Of a stretch of DNA of 64,000 nucleotides, positions 1 through 12,774 are shown in pieces. The position numbers were made by a program, and so were the translations under genes. The stretch is from the NCBI GenBank assembly GCA_032622095.1, contig CP136062.1:163490875-163554874 (forward strand), read 5' to 3'. Position 1 is the first letter of the stretch, and the number at the start of each line of letters is the position of its first letter. Origin of the DNA: Siphonodentalium dalli. Its lineage: Eukaryota > Mollusca > Scaphopoda > Gadilida > Siphonodentaliidae. The notes below the pieces were generated by a model. It did not search any database and was not told the DNA's origin. It saw only the letters and a program-made list of their open reading frames with translations.

Positions 1-1365
1 TTCCATAACTGCATTTGGATAGGGATGAAGTGCCATCAATGCGTTGTTGACATGTAGGGCTTCCGGGCCCCTCACGCAGCGACCATGCGATGGCCGTCAA
101 GGAAAACCAAACCCATATAATCCCATGCACCCATATATCTCATGCACGGTGACTATGCTTTCCATACCGGTACTTCTGTTGCGGGGTCATTTTAGCCAGA
201 CCTATTTTCAACCTTGATGGAGACAAGCAGAACTCACATGGCTTGATTATATATTAGCGCTGGGGGACGAACCGGGTGGGGCGATCCGATACACTGCATG
301 ACAAAAGGTGAAGTACTTCAGTCTTTTAGGAAAAAATATTTGACTCTGTTTAGCTGTTATGTTTCTGCCCAGCTTGTGTGTATATATTCTGGCCAATTTC
401 TGGGTCAACTGAAATCATTTTGGTTGTTAACAATCCGAAGATTATAATAGTGTTGATATTTGCTATGAATCCGACGGGCACGAAAGAGACAATGAGAGTG
501 ACTGGCCGATCATGATTAGGCCTGAATCTTGCTGCTTCATCATTGATTCATTATAGATTCGTTTTTATGCATGTGCATCTGGGTGCTGACTATTCCCGCT
601 CTGCGTCCAAGGGATAACATTATTTACATGACACTCAAACGGGCATATAGGTAAATGGACATACTTTAGGGACACCTTATGTCACAAGCCTAGCGTTGTT
701 ATCATATAACCATAAACATGTATCTTGTGCACTATAGATAGGGCTATGGTTATATATGCCACACAACATAGGACTGTATATGGAGCCCAAATTGCATAGG
801 GTTATAAGGACATGGCATTCCAGGATGGGTTGAGTTATTGTGCCAAGTAATTGCCTGATAGTTTGCAAGAAAAAAGTGTTGCTTAAGAAGTGTGCAGTTT
901 TGTTATTGTTCTCGTTTAACAACAGGAGAAAAATTATCGTAATTCGTCTACTTGAATACATGTCGGCTTCTCACGTAAAGCACATACAAATTATTGACAG
1001 GGTGTAAGTAGGTAATCATCGATATTAGTAGATTGTTGAAGTTGTTGCATAATATGATACATTGCAATTCTTTTTCAGAATATGTCATTATGCTACCTTT
1101 TTCCTGCAACCGGAGAATACAATCCTGGTATTCAAGCAAGGCTTCACACATCCTGTGTCCATGACACAGTTCCAGACAATGCCAAATATTTATCAGGTGG
1201 TGATAACAAAGACTCCTTGACAGGCTTCTATATTTTTCGCGAATGGTCGAGTGCAGAATCTACATGTGTTTCAAAACACTAAATTATGTTTGCCATGGGG
1301 TCGACTGTCACATCATATGGTCCCTGAATGGCGACGTTCGTTTAGAGCTCCTGATCTCGTGCTAG
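1..1365. other. No supported gene
   Basis: AT-rich sequence with only short open frames that lack recognisable motifs. I see no repeat with a second copy in the window and no RNA gene. The stretch is probably intergenic or old unrecognised repeat. Confidence 0.5.
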
Positions 1366-1367
1366 TA

Positions 1368-1454
1368 TTTTACCACGGGGAAGCGGATACAGGTACACTG
1401 TTACATGCAGCCAATGCAGCTCGCATCGGTCGGAAGCTAGTTATTATTTTTATT
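1368..1454 (+). pseudogene. Fragment of GCDTTS-family mobile-associated protein (EADT segment)
   Basis: A short open segment reads HGEADTGTLLHAANAARIG followed by RKLVII. This matches the EADT-T-LLHAADAA..G.RK segment of the large multicopy invertebrate protein family that is also seen at 48.0-50.8 kb and 54.2-57.5 kb. In the family this segment is followed by a DTD motif and later by GCDTTS; neither is preserved here, because the frame runs into unrelated sequence after about 25 residues. It is a small relic on the plus strand, with no start, stop or flanking domain that can be assigned. The identification rests on motif recall and was not searched. Confidence 0.55.
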
Positions 1455-1460
1455 TCACTG

Positions 1461-3790
1461 ACGTACATGTCGAAATACTAGAATGTTATGTTTCCCAATG
1501 AATAGGAGCTAGGATAATTCTTCATACTGAATCCAACAATAAGTCATGTGTCATTTCCGTGAAGGACATAGCGGACAGTATTGTCCATTGAGGTGTGTGA
1601 CGCCTTGCCTTTAATGCACGCGTTGACAGGCTACGACATTCACAAATACCTATACAATGAATCCGTTTGACTTAATAGTCAAAAGCAGTAAAATGTGATG
1701 CGACTATAAATTTGCATCAATTTGTTTAATCTATTAATGTTGACGATGACACTATATATCCTACCAAGAGTTTGCATGTGGGCTATATTGTGATGGGCCA
1801 TAATGTTGTCTATTCGACAAATTAATGCGCACGTTCTTATGTTGTATAACCGAACACTCGAACACATCTTCTACCTCCAGCAGCCACATACTCCTTAAAA
1901 AATCACATCAACATCTTCGTGCGAACTCTATCAGTGATTGGCACATCATACTAACTCCCAAGCCTGGTGTACCATGCCATGACAGCCATGACTGGTCGCT
2001 CTGTGATTGAGTCCTACAAACCAGACGGATTATACTTCCTCCCGATCGACTGTGACAACTGAGCATCGGCTGCAAAGATTCATGTGAATCTGACACATGA
2101 TCTTGTTTCAGCGCAGACTAACCATGTAACGATGTATGTCAGAATGTCTACAATAACCGAAACAGTGTAAATTTTGGCGACTCATAGGATGAATAGAGAG
2201 AGAGAACATTTAAGGACTACAGATACTCAAATAATAGAACAGGAAGTAGTAGAATGTCTTGAAAACTGTTTGGCAAGTTAATGGCAACACAATATTATAT
2301 ACTGCAAAAGTCATTTCTTTATTGACAATAAGTACTCTGTATAACAACTAATTTCTTTAATATAAAATATTTCAACTGAACACATCAGAGATATGCAACT
2401 TGAAATTGGAGTCTGATAATTTGGGCATACAATTTCAATTATACATTATATAAATTGATATTACGTATCTAAACTGATCCAAAAGGCACATATTAGTAAT
2501 GATTGTTTTAATCTTTTTACACACTCACTTGTATCAAGCATTCCCCCAATAAATGAGTATCTATAGTCCTTAAGACAACCAATTACTCAGCAACTTAAAT
2601 TAATTGAAACAATAGTAGGGTTCTAAGGTCTGTTTATGATTACCAGTGAACTCATGAATAACAATTCCCTTGTCCCCAGATAACGAACTCAGTCACATTT
2701 GTGAAGGGAAATGTGAGAAACTTCGATTTTGTTGGCCGATTTGGATGCCATCCTAAACTTATTGTCAAATATGGAGCATATGTAATGCCGTATCTACTGT
2801 CAGTTGTGATCACTGTCCCGACATGCGCGGCACAAATGAGAAAATATCGTTCTGTATAACGTAAGTCTCACTCATAAGCCTTTACAGCCATATGTGTTCA
2901 GTTGAAATATATATGTATATAATCTTTCCATAAAAATTCAAGTAAAAATTGAAAAATATACGAAATAGTTGCCAGAAAGGTGATCGTATGAGGTTTTATG
3001 AACTTACTAATTCTAGACCAGTGTTCTCGTGAGGTTATACCATAGCCTATCAAAATTTAATCAAAATGTTGTTAATTTTACAGAAATTAGTAAAAATTCT
3101 CATTTTTCACATTTTTTTCTCCAAATTTTAATCTTAGATCACGTTCAGACACCGTTATTTATCATTCCCTTCATCAATCTGTACACTGTTTCTGTTTATG
3201 CTTCTAAAACCAACTTGACATGCAGCATTCTAAGTGTAAACTACATAATTCGTTTTTCTGAAAAAGTTATATTTTAGGGGGTGGGGTTAAGTTTACGCTC
3301 ATATAACATTTTCACAGCAATATTCTTGGCATTCCATTATTAAAATCGTTTTGATATGTCATCGGGGCAATTTTTGAGCCAGGTTGCGGATCAATAGCAC
3401 ATGTGGTTCACAAGTTATTACCATTTATATGTGATCATTTTTTTCAAAATCCAAGTAATTTTTCGCAATTTCAAAATATTTATCGCAATTTTTTCTAACT
3501 AGCTCATAAATTGGTCTAGTTTTGTATCTCGTGTCATTTTATGATCATTTCTTGTTAATATAAACTATATATTGTGCAGTTTATAACCGTAATATTTTGT
3601 TTATGCTCTGACACTTGTACTCAAGAAAATTTTCATTTTATTTTAGGGGTAAGAGTTGTCTTCCCTGAAAAATCTATTTTGGGACACTTTCTGAAACGGG
3701 CAACAAGCAAAATCTGATGCGCCATATGATTACCTTTAATTTGATATGTAGAAACCTTTGTTGGAGGGGGGTGCAGCCAACTCGAAAAAT
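1461..3790. other. AT-rich stretch without supported gene
   Basis: Low-complexity AT-rich sequence with T-rich runs around 3030-3650. No open frame has a recognisable motif, and I see no paired inverted repeats. Confidence 0.5.
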
Positions 3791-3798
3791 ATCTTGTT

Positions 3799-4395
3799 TG
3801 GTCCACGGACTAGTGAGAGCTTTACTTCGTGGATTCAGCGATGGAACGATTTCTCAAACTTGTCAACGTTGGACAGACAGTCATCAGCTATATGCAGATT
3901 GCGATATTGCATTCGTGTCTTACAAACGATACACTAAACGTGGTGATGAACCTGAATCTATCAGCTGCACAGCAGGATAAGCCAATTGTGGTCATTGATG
4001 CCTTACGATTACACGTATGCACATGTGTACAGGTCAACATTGTTATTGTCAACAACGTAATTGCAACCTGCGTCATCAACAAGATGGTGAGAAATTTGAG
4101 GATTTCTTAACAGATCTCCGAGAACTAAAAAAAAACTGCGAATTTTGTCCTATATACATGTCAATAATCTTCTTCTTTTTGTTTGTGTGTGTGATCGCAG
4201 TGTCACCGACATACGAGATGCCGATATTGTAGAGAACGGTTTAGTACAGGAAGACTTGGATCTGGCAAAGGCTGTTCAGCTATGCCGCACTGAAGAGGCA
4301 GCTAAACGCTATTGTCGAGAGATCGCACAGGAAGACCATGCATGCATAAATGAGTTCAATTTCAAAATACAAACAACAACAGAAACATAAAAGAC
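3799..4395 (+). pseudogene. Ty3/Gypsy gag remnant (K02A2.6-like)
   Basis: Three overlapping frames together carry the landmarks of the gag protein of invertebrate Ty3/Gypsy elements. These are a DALRLHV segment near 3994-4014, then GEKFEDFLTDLRELKK near 4085-4132, and then IRDADIVENGL..EDLDLAKAVQLCR near 4215-4290. In intact elements the protein forms the capsid-like particle around the element RNA. Here the frame is broken at least twice: once near 4017-4030, and once near 4145-4200 where a T-rich stretch replaces the expected 'xDxIIRDRIV' segment. No zinc knuckle is recognisable downstream. No matching pol follows, so this is an isolated fragment, not part of the pol at 22-29 kb. LTRs were not found. 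Confidence 0.75.
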
Positions 4396-4846
4396 CGAAC
4401 AAACACCCAGACACTCGTTCTGATGTTAGCTGGACTTTAGATAATCCTGTTTGTGCTCGCCGTAGGAAACTGAAGGAAACGCGACATTCCGAAGAAAGCT
4501 GAGCTAAATAGGGACACTGGGCTAAATCCAAGTTATGTGCTGGTTCCAACAGTTCCAGTGACAGTGTAGCGGGCGATATAATAACGATGCTTATTACGCC
4601 CTTAGGTGTTTACTGCTATTTATTCCACACCCATTAAAGTGATAGTATTGTTATTTCTATATGAAATTATTCTGGTCCAGAATAATCGGATTGCCATGGT
4701 GGCGCGCGCACCAGCAAACCCAGGCCTTCATCGTAAATCGGTGTTTAGATATTGCAAGCATTGGTCGAAGGGACAAGGGTCAGAAAGACCAGAATGCATC
4801 ATCGATCTAAAAATAATGCTGACGGACACGCATTAATAATATAAAA

Positions 4847-5104
4847 ATGGCGGAACGTTTAAAAAATAGATTTGGAAGCGATCCGGGGGCTGTTAATTGT
4901 TCATGCGGGAATGTATACGCGTGGAGGAAGTCGGCCACGTCTCGTTCGTTGCGGACATCGTGTCCCTGTTTGGATGCGGGGACATTTTGCAGCAGAGGCT
5001 GCAAATGTGGAACAAGCAAAATGAGCTGCCAGAAGACAGAACCAGCCCAAGATTGGCAAGAAGAAAAGGTCGATTTTGTCGGCAGAACTTGGGTTGTCAA
5101 GTAG
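4847..5104 (+). CDS. Small Cys-rich ORF, CXC-like pattern
   Basis: An 85-residue frame begins MAERLKNRFG and contains a compact cysteine cluster: CSCG, then SCPC, then C-SRGCKCGTSK, then a final C, all between residues 24 and 65. Similar cysteine arrangements (CxCG...CxC...C..CxC) are common in multicopy invertebrate proteins that accompany mobile elements, and they loosely resemble the metal-binding CXC module of Tesmin/TSO1 proteins. That comparison is inference. The frame ends at GRTWVVK. A stop-free overlapping frame continues a little further, so a splice or frameshift is possible. It lies about 450 bases after the gag remnant but cannot be tied to it. Function unknown. Confidence 0.4.
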   Translation: MAERLKNRFGSDPGAVNCSCGNVYAWRKSATSRSLRTSCPCLDAGTFCSRGCKCGTSKMSCQKTEPAQDWQEEKVDFVGRTWVVK

Positions 5105-5640
5105 CGAAGACGATACCGATGGTGAAATTGTCGAAGATGTCGTCGTGAAAAAAAAGAGGTAAAAAATTGTATCACTCTTCGCTATAAAATTGAAATTGAT
5201 ATCCACAAATATTCCAACAGGCAATATTAAATTTTTTTATTTAGGCCTTATTCTTGTCGTCTTGAAGTTGAAAGTCTCGTTATTCATCATTCAAATAGTA
5301 CTAGCAGTATATGTAGCATGTGCAGTGTTGCTGTTAGTACTAGTAGGCCTACCAAAAATAATAATAATACTGTAATATTTTTCATGACCATGATTGTGGA
5401 AAATTTTCCCAGATTGAATAAATTACAGGCCCAAATAATAGTAGGGGTGGATTTTTTTCCCCATATTGAGTTTCCAAAAGTTATTCTCAGATGGGCTAGT
5501 TACTATCAACGGAAAATCAAATATATAAGTTCTCTAATTGATTAACAGTATTTTATCTGCACAATACATGTAAGTCCATAATTTTGAGGCGAAGTTGATC
5601 GGAAGTGGGCAACTATGGGAGGCCCTTTTCACATTTATTA
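5105..5640. other. AT-rich stretch, nothing supported
   Basis: No motif-bearing frame and no paired repeat is visible between the Cys-rich ORF and the palindromic repeat region. Confidence 0.4.
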
Positions 5641-5715
5641 TTTATTTGCGCTTAAGCGCAAATCATTTGCGCTTAAGCATAAAACAATTTGCCCTTAAGC
5701 ACAAATCATTTGCAC
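5640..5715. repeat. Short array of CTTAAG-centred palindromes
   Basis: Several adjacent, slightly varied copies of a palindrome of the form TTTGCGCTTAAGCGCAAAT, partly degraded to CTTAAGCATAAA and CTTAAGCACAAA. The same unit recurs at 6725-6900, 6975-7030, 8260-8275, 16125-16200, 16300-16330 and 16975-17010. Confidence 0.8.
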
Positions 5716-5722
5716 TAAAGGT

Positions 5723-8566
5723 CTCATAGTAAATTATGATGGGCCCATAGTAATAGCCCCATACAGACTCGAAGTTGAAGAAAAAACATATATCCATGTC
5801 ATCATCTCTGTCCCTGGTGTCCCAGGAATTGGTGTCTCACTCCCTGAGCTCTAGTATATTTTATTAAAGGGATATCTCCTGCACAGATATATACCATTTC
5901 CATGGCCATAAAAAGGGAATTAAGGGTTACTACTATCTAACTTACCCATAAATGATTGGCATGACCTGATGTATCAACTATCAACACAAGAGGAGCATTG
6001 GGCTAATTTTAACCTGTTTTAATTAGCCTGAGTACTCAACAGTCAACTGTGAGTGTGTGTTCAACAAGGATAATCCCTAATTACATATTATCAGCATCCA
6101 TCTATCCAAAGAATTTATGTCTCCTTCCCGGAACTCTAGTAATTTTTTGTATGATGTTTTTTAATGTATTATTGCACAGATTTGGGCCCTTACTATGGTC
6201 ATATACTATAGAATGCATGTGGTGTCACTGCATGAGGGCTTGCTTACCTCATATGGTTTACTTATTGACTTAAATCAGAGGAAATAACCCTATTTTCATA
6301 TTATCAGCATCCCTGTCAAAAAAAGATTGGTGTCTCATTCCTGGAGCTTTGGTGTCTCAGTCCTCGAGCTCTAGTTCTTTTTATTGCACAAATCTATAGT
6401 ATTGCCATGGTCTAATAGTTCCACCGAGGATTTGCTTCCCTCATATGGTGTGCCTGTATACTCGAAAATTGAGGAAAATCAAAGTCGCCCCGACTAATAC
6501 AGAATAACTAATATATACTGAAGATATTATAATGCTATCACGAGTCGCTCCAACTAAAACAGAAGGTGATAGATACTATTGCGAGTCAGCCATTTTGATA
6601 AAGAAGTTGGGCTAGCTCTCTACCCATCCAAACCAATGAAACCAAGAGGTGATATGTCAATAGGAGTTAATGCTAAGTTATGGAGAAACCTATTTATTCA
6701 CCAGGGGTGTTTAGTTACCTATAACCATGAATTGCGCATAAGCGCAATGATTGCACTGAAGCGTAATTATTTGCGCTTAAGCGCAATTAATTGCACTTAA
6801 GCACAATTGATTACGCTCAAGTGTTAAGTGCAATTGATTGTGCTTAAGCACAATTAATTATTAAATGTGAATTTGGCCTCCCATACACTTAAGCATAAAT
6901 CAAATTCCAGATCTCAAAACTCCCCTGGGGCTGAAATGATGGGCGGAGGGGGGGGGGGGGGGCTTTCATATTTATTATTTATTTGCAAATATTTGCACTT
7001 AATCATAAATCATTTGCACTCAAGTACAAATATGCGTCTAACAATTAAATACCAAACTTGCTCTCCCTTACTTCCCTCTGATTGGGACTGATTTGAGTCA
7101 ATCTCATAGTATATTATCATGGGCCCAAAGTAGTAGCCCCATACAAACTCAATAGTTGAAGAAAATTTCTGTCCCTGGTGTCCTAATAAGTGCCTCACTC
7201 CCAGAGCTGTAGTATATTTTATTAAAGGGACATCTCCTGCACAGATATATACCATTTCCATGGCCGTAAATAGCAAATTAGGACTTAAGCGTAAATAAAT
7301 AATAAATGTGAAAATGCTTGAGAAATGGGGGTAAATAAAATATGCTTAAGTGTAGATTAATTATACCTAAATGTAAATTAGTTATGCTTATACATAAATA
7401 ATTACACTCCCATAGAGCTCCCCTCAAGCTGAAATTGATGCAACCACATATATTGTCTGCATACCAGTAGAATCTTTCAATGGCAGATATTATGTACCGG
7501 GGGGGGTGTAATACGAAATTTACAGGAAGGTATTTCGGGGTGGGTGACCCATGCAAATGTTTTACTTTGAGCACTTATTTGACATTTGTAACAGTTTAAA
7601 ACACATTTTGAGTATTTATAACAACAAAAACACCATATGTATGGTACTGGGACCTCATATGGCCCTTAGTGCAGTGGAGATGACATTAATCTATGTCTTT
7701 TTGCATATGGGACGGTGGGGTGAAAAAATTCCTTCACCACACTTCCCTCTGATTGTGAATGATTTGAGTCAATCTCATAGTATATTATCATGGGCCCAAA
7801 GTAGTAGTCCCATACAGACTCAATAGTTGAAGCATTTCTGTCCCTGGTGTCCTAATAAGTGCCTCACTCCCAGCGCTGTAGTGTATTTTATTAAAGGGAC
7901 ATCTCCTGCATAGATATATACCATTTCCATGGCCGTAAATAGGCAATTAGGGGTTACTGGGGGTTTGCTTCCCTCATATATGGTGTACTTATTGACTTGA
8001 AATAGGGGGGAAACCGGCAAAACCCCTATTTTCATAATATCAGCATCCCTGTCCCCAAGAATTTGTGTCTCCATCCCTGAGATATAGTATTTTTATAAAA
8101 GAGACATATCCTGCACAGATCTATACCATTACAATGGTCATAAAACATCTTGGGGTTACTGGGGGATTGTTTCCATCATATGGTGGGTCTATATAAACTT
8201 TATTGATGTGTTTAGGCCTGTGCCATTTGAAATTAATTCATGGGGGAATCAATGTTTTGAGCTTAAGCGTAAATAAATAATAAATGTGAAAATGCTTGAG
8301 GAATGAGGGTAAATAAAATATGCTTAAGTGTAGATCAATTATACCTAAATGTAAATTAGTTATGCTTATACATAAATAATTACACTCCCATAGAGCTCCC
8401 CTCAAGCTGAAATTGATGCAACCACATATATTGTCTGCATACCAGTAGAATCTTTCAATGGCAGATATTATATACCGGGGGTGCTTAGTGCAGTGGAGAT
8501 GACATTAATCTATGTCTTTTTGCATATGGGACGGTGGGGTGAAAAAATTCCTTCACCACACTATTA
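5723..8566 (+). repeat. Locally duplicated repeat block (three partial copies)
   Basis: A module running from 'TCTCATAGTA' through 'GGGCCCA.AGTAGTAG', 'CTGGTGTCCTA' and 'CATCTCCTGCA' to 'CCATTTCCATGGCC' appears at 5723-5915, 7099-7266 and 7769-7935. A second module (ATGTGAAAATGCTTGAG to TTTCAATGGCAGATATTAT) appears at 7300-7491 and 8288-8471. A third (CTTAGTGCAGTGGAGATGAC to CCTTCACCACAC) appears at about 7663-7743 and 8484-8562. The modules keep their order but differ in spacing, which suggests unequal duplication plus deletion. Short frames in this region translate the repeat and are not genes. Confidence 0.85.
6725..6900. repeat. CTTAAG-centred palindrome array, second cluster
   Basis: Eight or so imperfect copies of the GCGCTTAAGCGCAAT-type unit in about 175 bases, with spacing of roughly 18-22 bases. 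A G homopolymer of 15 follows at 6948-6962. Confidence 0.8.
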
Positions 8567-8570
8567 CAAA

Positions 8571-9500
8571 AGAACCTTCCAGAAACGTAAAACTTAAATA
8601 AATAAACTTGTCTTGATGTCGCTAATGCATAGATCATTGTGTGAATGGAAAATGAGCGAGCAACTGACATTAAATGTCACTATCAACGGATAGAAAGTAT
8701 CTGACTATCAATGGGTGAAAAATATCTGTCATCAGTGCATCAAGCCAATCAGTGAATTATTTGCTTGTCTATCAACTAAGATGATCTCTGGCAAGACCTA
8801 AAGTATCCAAGTCTGATAGAGTGATGTGACTATGATTATTTCCATCAAAACAGCTTCTGAAACAGGTTAAACTGTTATTTGAACTAAATGAGATAGATCA
8901 TTCCCAGTCATATGAGTAATATCAGTACAGCTTTATTCAGTTTTGAACCAAATTTAGTGAAATTTGGAAGGTGGGTGTAAACAAATTGGGAGTAAAAAAC
9001 ATATTGGTTTTGCAGGTTTGGTGGTGATGGGTCCCCGAAAATGCCAGATGCAAAATAAAATTCATTCCTTCCTGCAAATTTTTGACTACCCCCATCCCCC
9101 TGCTCCACCTACAATCTTTGCATCAGCTTATACCATTATACCTGAGGTAAGATAGCCGAAGAACCCAATCATGCTTCAGGATAAGCTAATTTATTGTGCT
9201 GCATAAATCACATATGCTAAGCATAGTCAGTTAATAAATGTTAACACATCCTCCAATAAAGGGGTTTCAGTTTTTAATTTTCCAACAATTGGAAAGATAT
9301 AGGTACCAGTTGAAAAAAAAAAATTCCAGAGTATATGCAAAGTTAATGCACATTTACTGATATAAGCTAATTATGATAAAACAATTCAATTAAGCTTTAA
9401 GCATAAATATATTGCTCTGAAGTATCATTGTATTATGGTAAATCATAATTCAGTTACCCTTAACCACCATTGTTTGTTTTACCTCTCTCACCTTGGATAC
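8571..9500. other. AT-rich, no supported gene
   Basis: Contains a small imperfect direct repeat (ACTATCAA.GG...AAA.TATCTG at about 8675-8730) and scattered single CTTAAG palindromes. No coding signal. Confidence 0.4.
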
Positions 9501-9771
9501 AATGGTATGACATAAATGGTATCAGTGTGTGGAGCCTTCCCCTATTAGTTGACTCAAAGACTGAGATACTACTATGTCAAAGGTTTCAACTTGAGCGGAA
9601 TTCTGAAAGAGCACGTCTGAACTATGTGTGAGTGAATTGTGCTTCAGTCTAATTCATGATGTCGTGAGAATGGATTACTCTTATTAAGCGAACCATTATT
9701 TCGCTTAAGACAGCCAAGGGTATAATAAGTGACGGCATTGCCCACACTGATACCATTTATGTCATACCATT
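9501..9771. mobile_element. MITE with 29-bp perfect terminal inverted repeats
   Basis: The ends at 9501-9529 and 9743-9771 are exact reverse complements, starting AATGGTATGACATAAATGG. Inside is a second hairpin around 9685-9711 built on TTAAGCGAA / TTCGCTTAAG. The length of 271 bases and lack of any frame indicate a non-autonomous DNA element. The flanks do not show a convincing target duplication, so the superfamily is open. Confidence 0.75.
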
Positions 9772-11350
9772 TTATCAGCTAATACTGGTAAATGTGAATT
9801 CGGGTCCCACATACTCTAGGAATACACACACCGCTGCACACTGTGGGTCAAATATAGACAAATTTTGACAAAAATCAGCTCAAATAAGGTTGAAAACAGA
9901 CATTTCTCTAAATATCAGTCATGTGACAAATGTTCAGGTTGCTACATATACCAATTATTATTGTTGCAACACATGCCGAAATAAATTTATGAACTAAAAA
10001 GATCTTAAATCAGTTTGAAAATAAGCATAAGTCTAGTAGATCTGAAATTTTGAAATGGCTGAAACCCAAACATGGCTGATGAATCTTAAATACATGAAAA
10101 TATCTAGGGTTATGTTAATTAGCCTTGATAATAGTGCAAGGTTACCTCTAAAGTGCACATAATTTATCTGATCACTGTGCGAGTATAAACAAAAGTTTTA
10201 CTTTTTTCAACATATAATGAATTTCCCTTTCAAAATATAGTCCATATATCAATGTATATGGATTTCTATGTGTTTTTTCCCTTTCAAAATTCATGTGAAC
10301 TCTATTATTCTGATTTATATGCAACTGTGCATGGATGCACTGGAAGCCCTTGTGGCAGATATTTTTGTATCTGTATTTCTGGCATGGGGGATGTCCTAGG
10401 CATTGATTGAACCATAAGTTGTGTGAATAAATGGTTGCTATGGCTCCCCAATGTTCTCGTCTTGTGGGTAGAGTTTGAAAAATCTTCAAAAATGAGGTCC
10501 TGTCCCATCATGTATGGTCATAGAATGGTGCACCGGACCTAAATCATGAATATGTTAGATTAACACAACTGATAGTTGTTTTAAATACTACTTCCTGGTC
10601 ACAAATGCTTGAAACATATGTTTTGTGTCCATGCTTTAAACCAGCAAGGACCATGACTGGTAAATATAATGTTTAATTAGGTGAATAGCTATTGGACTCA
10701 CAGAGAGTGATAATTTGATGGATTTCACAAGTCGCAGTATCAGTATAATAAATCAGTATAATAAGTTGTGAACTTGTGAGGCAGATATTGGGTTAAATTA
10801 GCCAAGTTATACAGTAATTCCCTAAGTAATCGACCTCGAAATGTGGCTTGTTGCCATTCATCAGAAAGCTCTCCCCGAGATTCACTACCTTTATACATTT
10901 CTATTTTCAGACTATATTAATGATGGAGAACGAGAGATGTGGTTAACTCATCAGGACAAATCATTAGAATGTAATAATGTGAGTACCATAATGATAAGCA
11001 TAAATGATTATTGTATTTTGCATGCAGATCTTTAGTAACATCAACAATCAGCACTGACTGGTACAATGTACATGTAGCTGTATATGTAGCCATAAATCAA
11101 TGACTTTTAGGATAAAAACATATTTCTATATAATCTACTTTTGTTGATATATTAAAGAGAGTAATAAACTACTAACTAATACCAATATTAGTGATAATGA
11201 CTTTTTTTTGTGAAAAAAAATGACTTTTTTATATTAATCCCAGAGACTACAATTATCTGCTGAAGTAAAAATATATGATGTGGTATATAGACTGTTTTTA
11301 CTTTTGTCACATTCTCAGGGTCAAAGTATCCTGATTATAGAATATATTCT
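9772..11350. other. No supported gene; partial copy of the 12.8-kb hairpin
   Basis: Mostly AT-rich unique sequence. At about 10812-10880 there is a diverged segment shared with the hairpin at 12775-12914 and its right flank: the GGCTTGTTGCCATTCATC run and a 'GTAATCGACCTC' run that appears reverse-complemented at 12916-12945. No frame shows a motif. Confidence 0.5.
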
Positions 11351-11353
11351 TCA

Positions 11354-11648
11354 GTCATATTTAAATTTGTGCAGTACATTGTACTATTTTTCGCTAGTGT
11401 GCATTTATTATTCACATGTGTATAGCTAAATCATGGTTAGATATTTTAAGTTGAATTTCTTCTAAAATATAAACATATATATTCCAGACTGAAGGAATTT
11501 TTGTCAAGATGATCTTTAATATGCACAAGTATTTTCAGCGATAATGAAGAACTGAAATTGTCATCATATACAAAAATATTTGTAAGTTTAGAAGTCGCTC
11601 AGAATTTAAAATAGAGCGAAACATAGTACTGCACAAATTCAAATATGA
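11354..11648. mobile_element. Foldback element, about 295 bp
   Basis: The left end (CATATTTAAATTTGTGCAGT at 11356-11375) recurs inverted at 11624-11648, and the similarity continues inward to TTTTCGCT / AGCGAAA. The arms are imperfect, consistent with an older MITE. It has no frame. Confidence 0.6.
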
Positions 11649-11649
11649 G

Positions 11650-12774
11650 TAAGGTATACAATTGATATACAGGGGATCCTAGTAGTTCAGTCAGTATTGG
11701 GCATGAATAAGGAATCAGAATTCCTAAATGAAAAGATTTGTACTAGTATTTAAATATCGTACATGTATATGGTACATGTATATTTATTCCAAAAACATAT
11801 AGCATATTTAATTTGTAGTAGACAATTATATCATCTCAGCCATAGAGCTTTCTCTTCCAGAATCATTCCGATAACCAAGATGGACACAGTTTAAATTGAA
11901 AAGCACAGTATGACATCATTTTAACTAACCATTGCTTGATCTGCATGTTAATCAGGAATGAGATTTTCTTCATGGCATCGCTGAGAAAGTGCATCGAACA
12001 TAGCAATATATCTTTTTCAATATCATTGTCATTATTGTGTTACTTCACAAAACTGCTGGTAACATTGTAAGAATGTAATGATTGTACATGTGGCAATTCG
12101 CTAAATTCAAGTGTGTTTAATGAACTGCAGTTGTGCAATTACTTGGAGTCTTGTCCTTCCAGCCATATCTACATCTCTCTCTCCATTATAACCTATAATA
12201 GAACGATAACAATATTTTATGTTATAGAAACCAACATCACTATATAAAGGAGACTGGGGTGCTGCCTAACTCATGGAGTGTGTGACTTACTGGAATTGGG
12301 GTCAAGTTTTGGATAGCAGATCTTGAATGTTAGTAACCAGAAAAAGTGAATAGTTTCAGTCGAGGCCAACAAACAGTGCAAAAGACAATAACTTTCAGTT
12401 TAGTTTAATTGTTATTCTCGTTAAAATGATAAAATAACAATTCTTGTAATATCAATCCACCAGCAATGTTATATAGTAAGGTTGGCAAAATTGTAAAGTT
12501 TGATGTCTAATCTATACTGGCCTTTAGTGAAGAATTGAATATGAGGTCACTCTCCCTCAGACAATTTTTTTTACAACAACAGACATTTTATGAAACTTGT
12601 TTTGATAACATGATTATATAAGTGCAGTTATCATCAAAACATCCCTAGATATTGAATCAAATATAATACATGTGCCACTGCCAAATAAATTGTGTTCTAA
12701 ACATCGTAATATTTTTGTCCCACAATATATATTTCTAGTGACGGAAATGTCTGTTGAGTGGTGCCTTTTAACTT
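11650..12774. other. AT-rich, nothing supported
   Basis: No motif-bearing frame, repeat pair or RNA gene was recognised. Confidence 0.4.

Noticed and set aside
6948-6962. G/C homopolymers (also 14997-15010, 15194-15205, 18473-18484, 33406-33416, 37351-37364) as functional signals
   Set aside because: Simple homopolymer runs, common in such genomes and prone to sequencing error. No consistent context.
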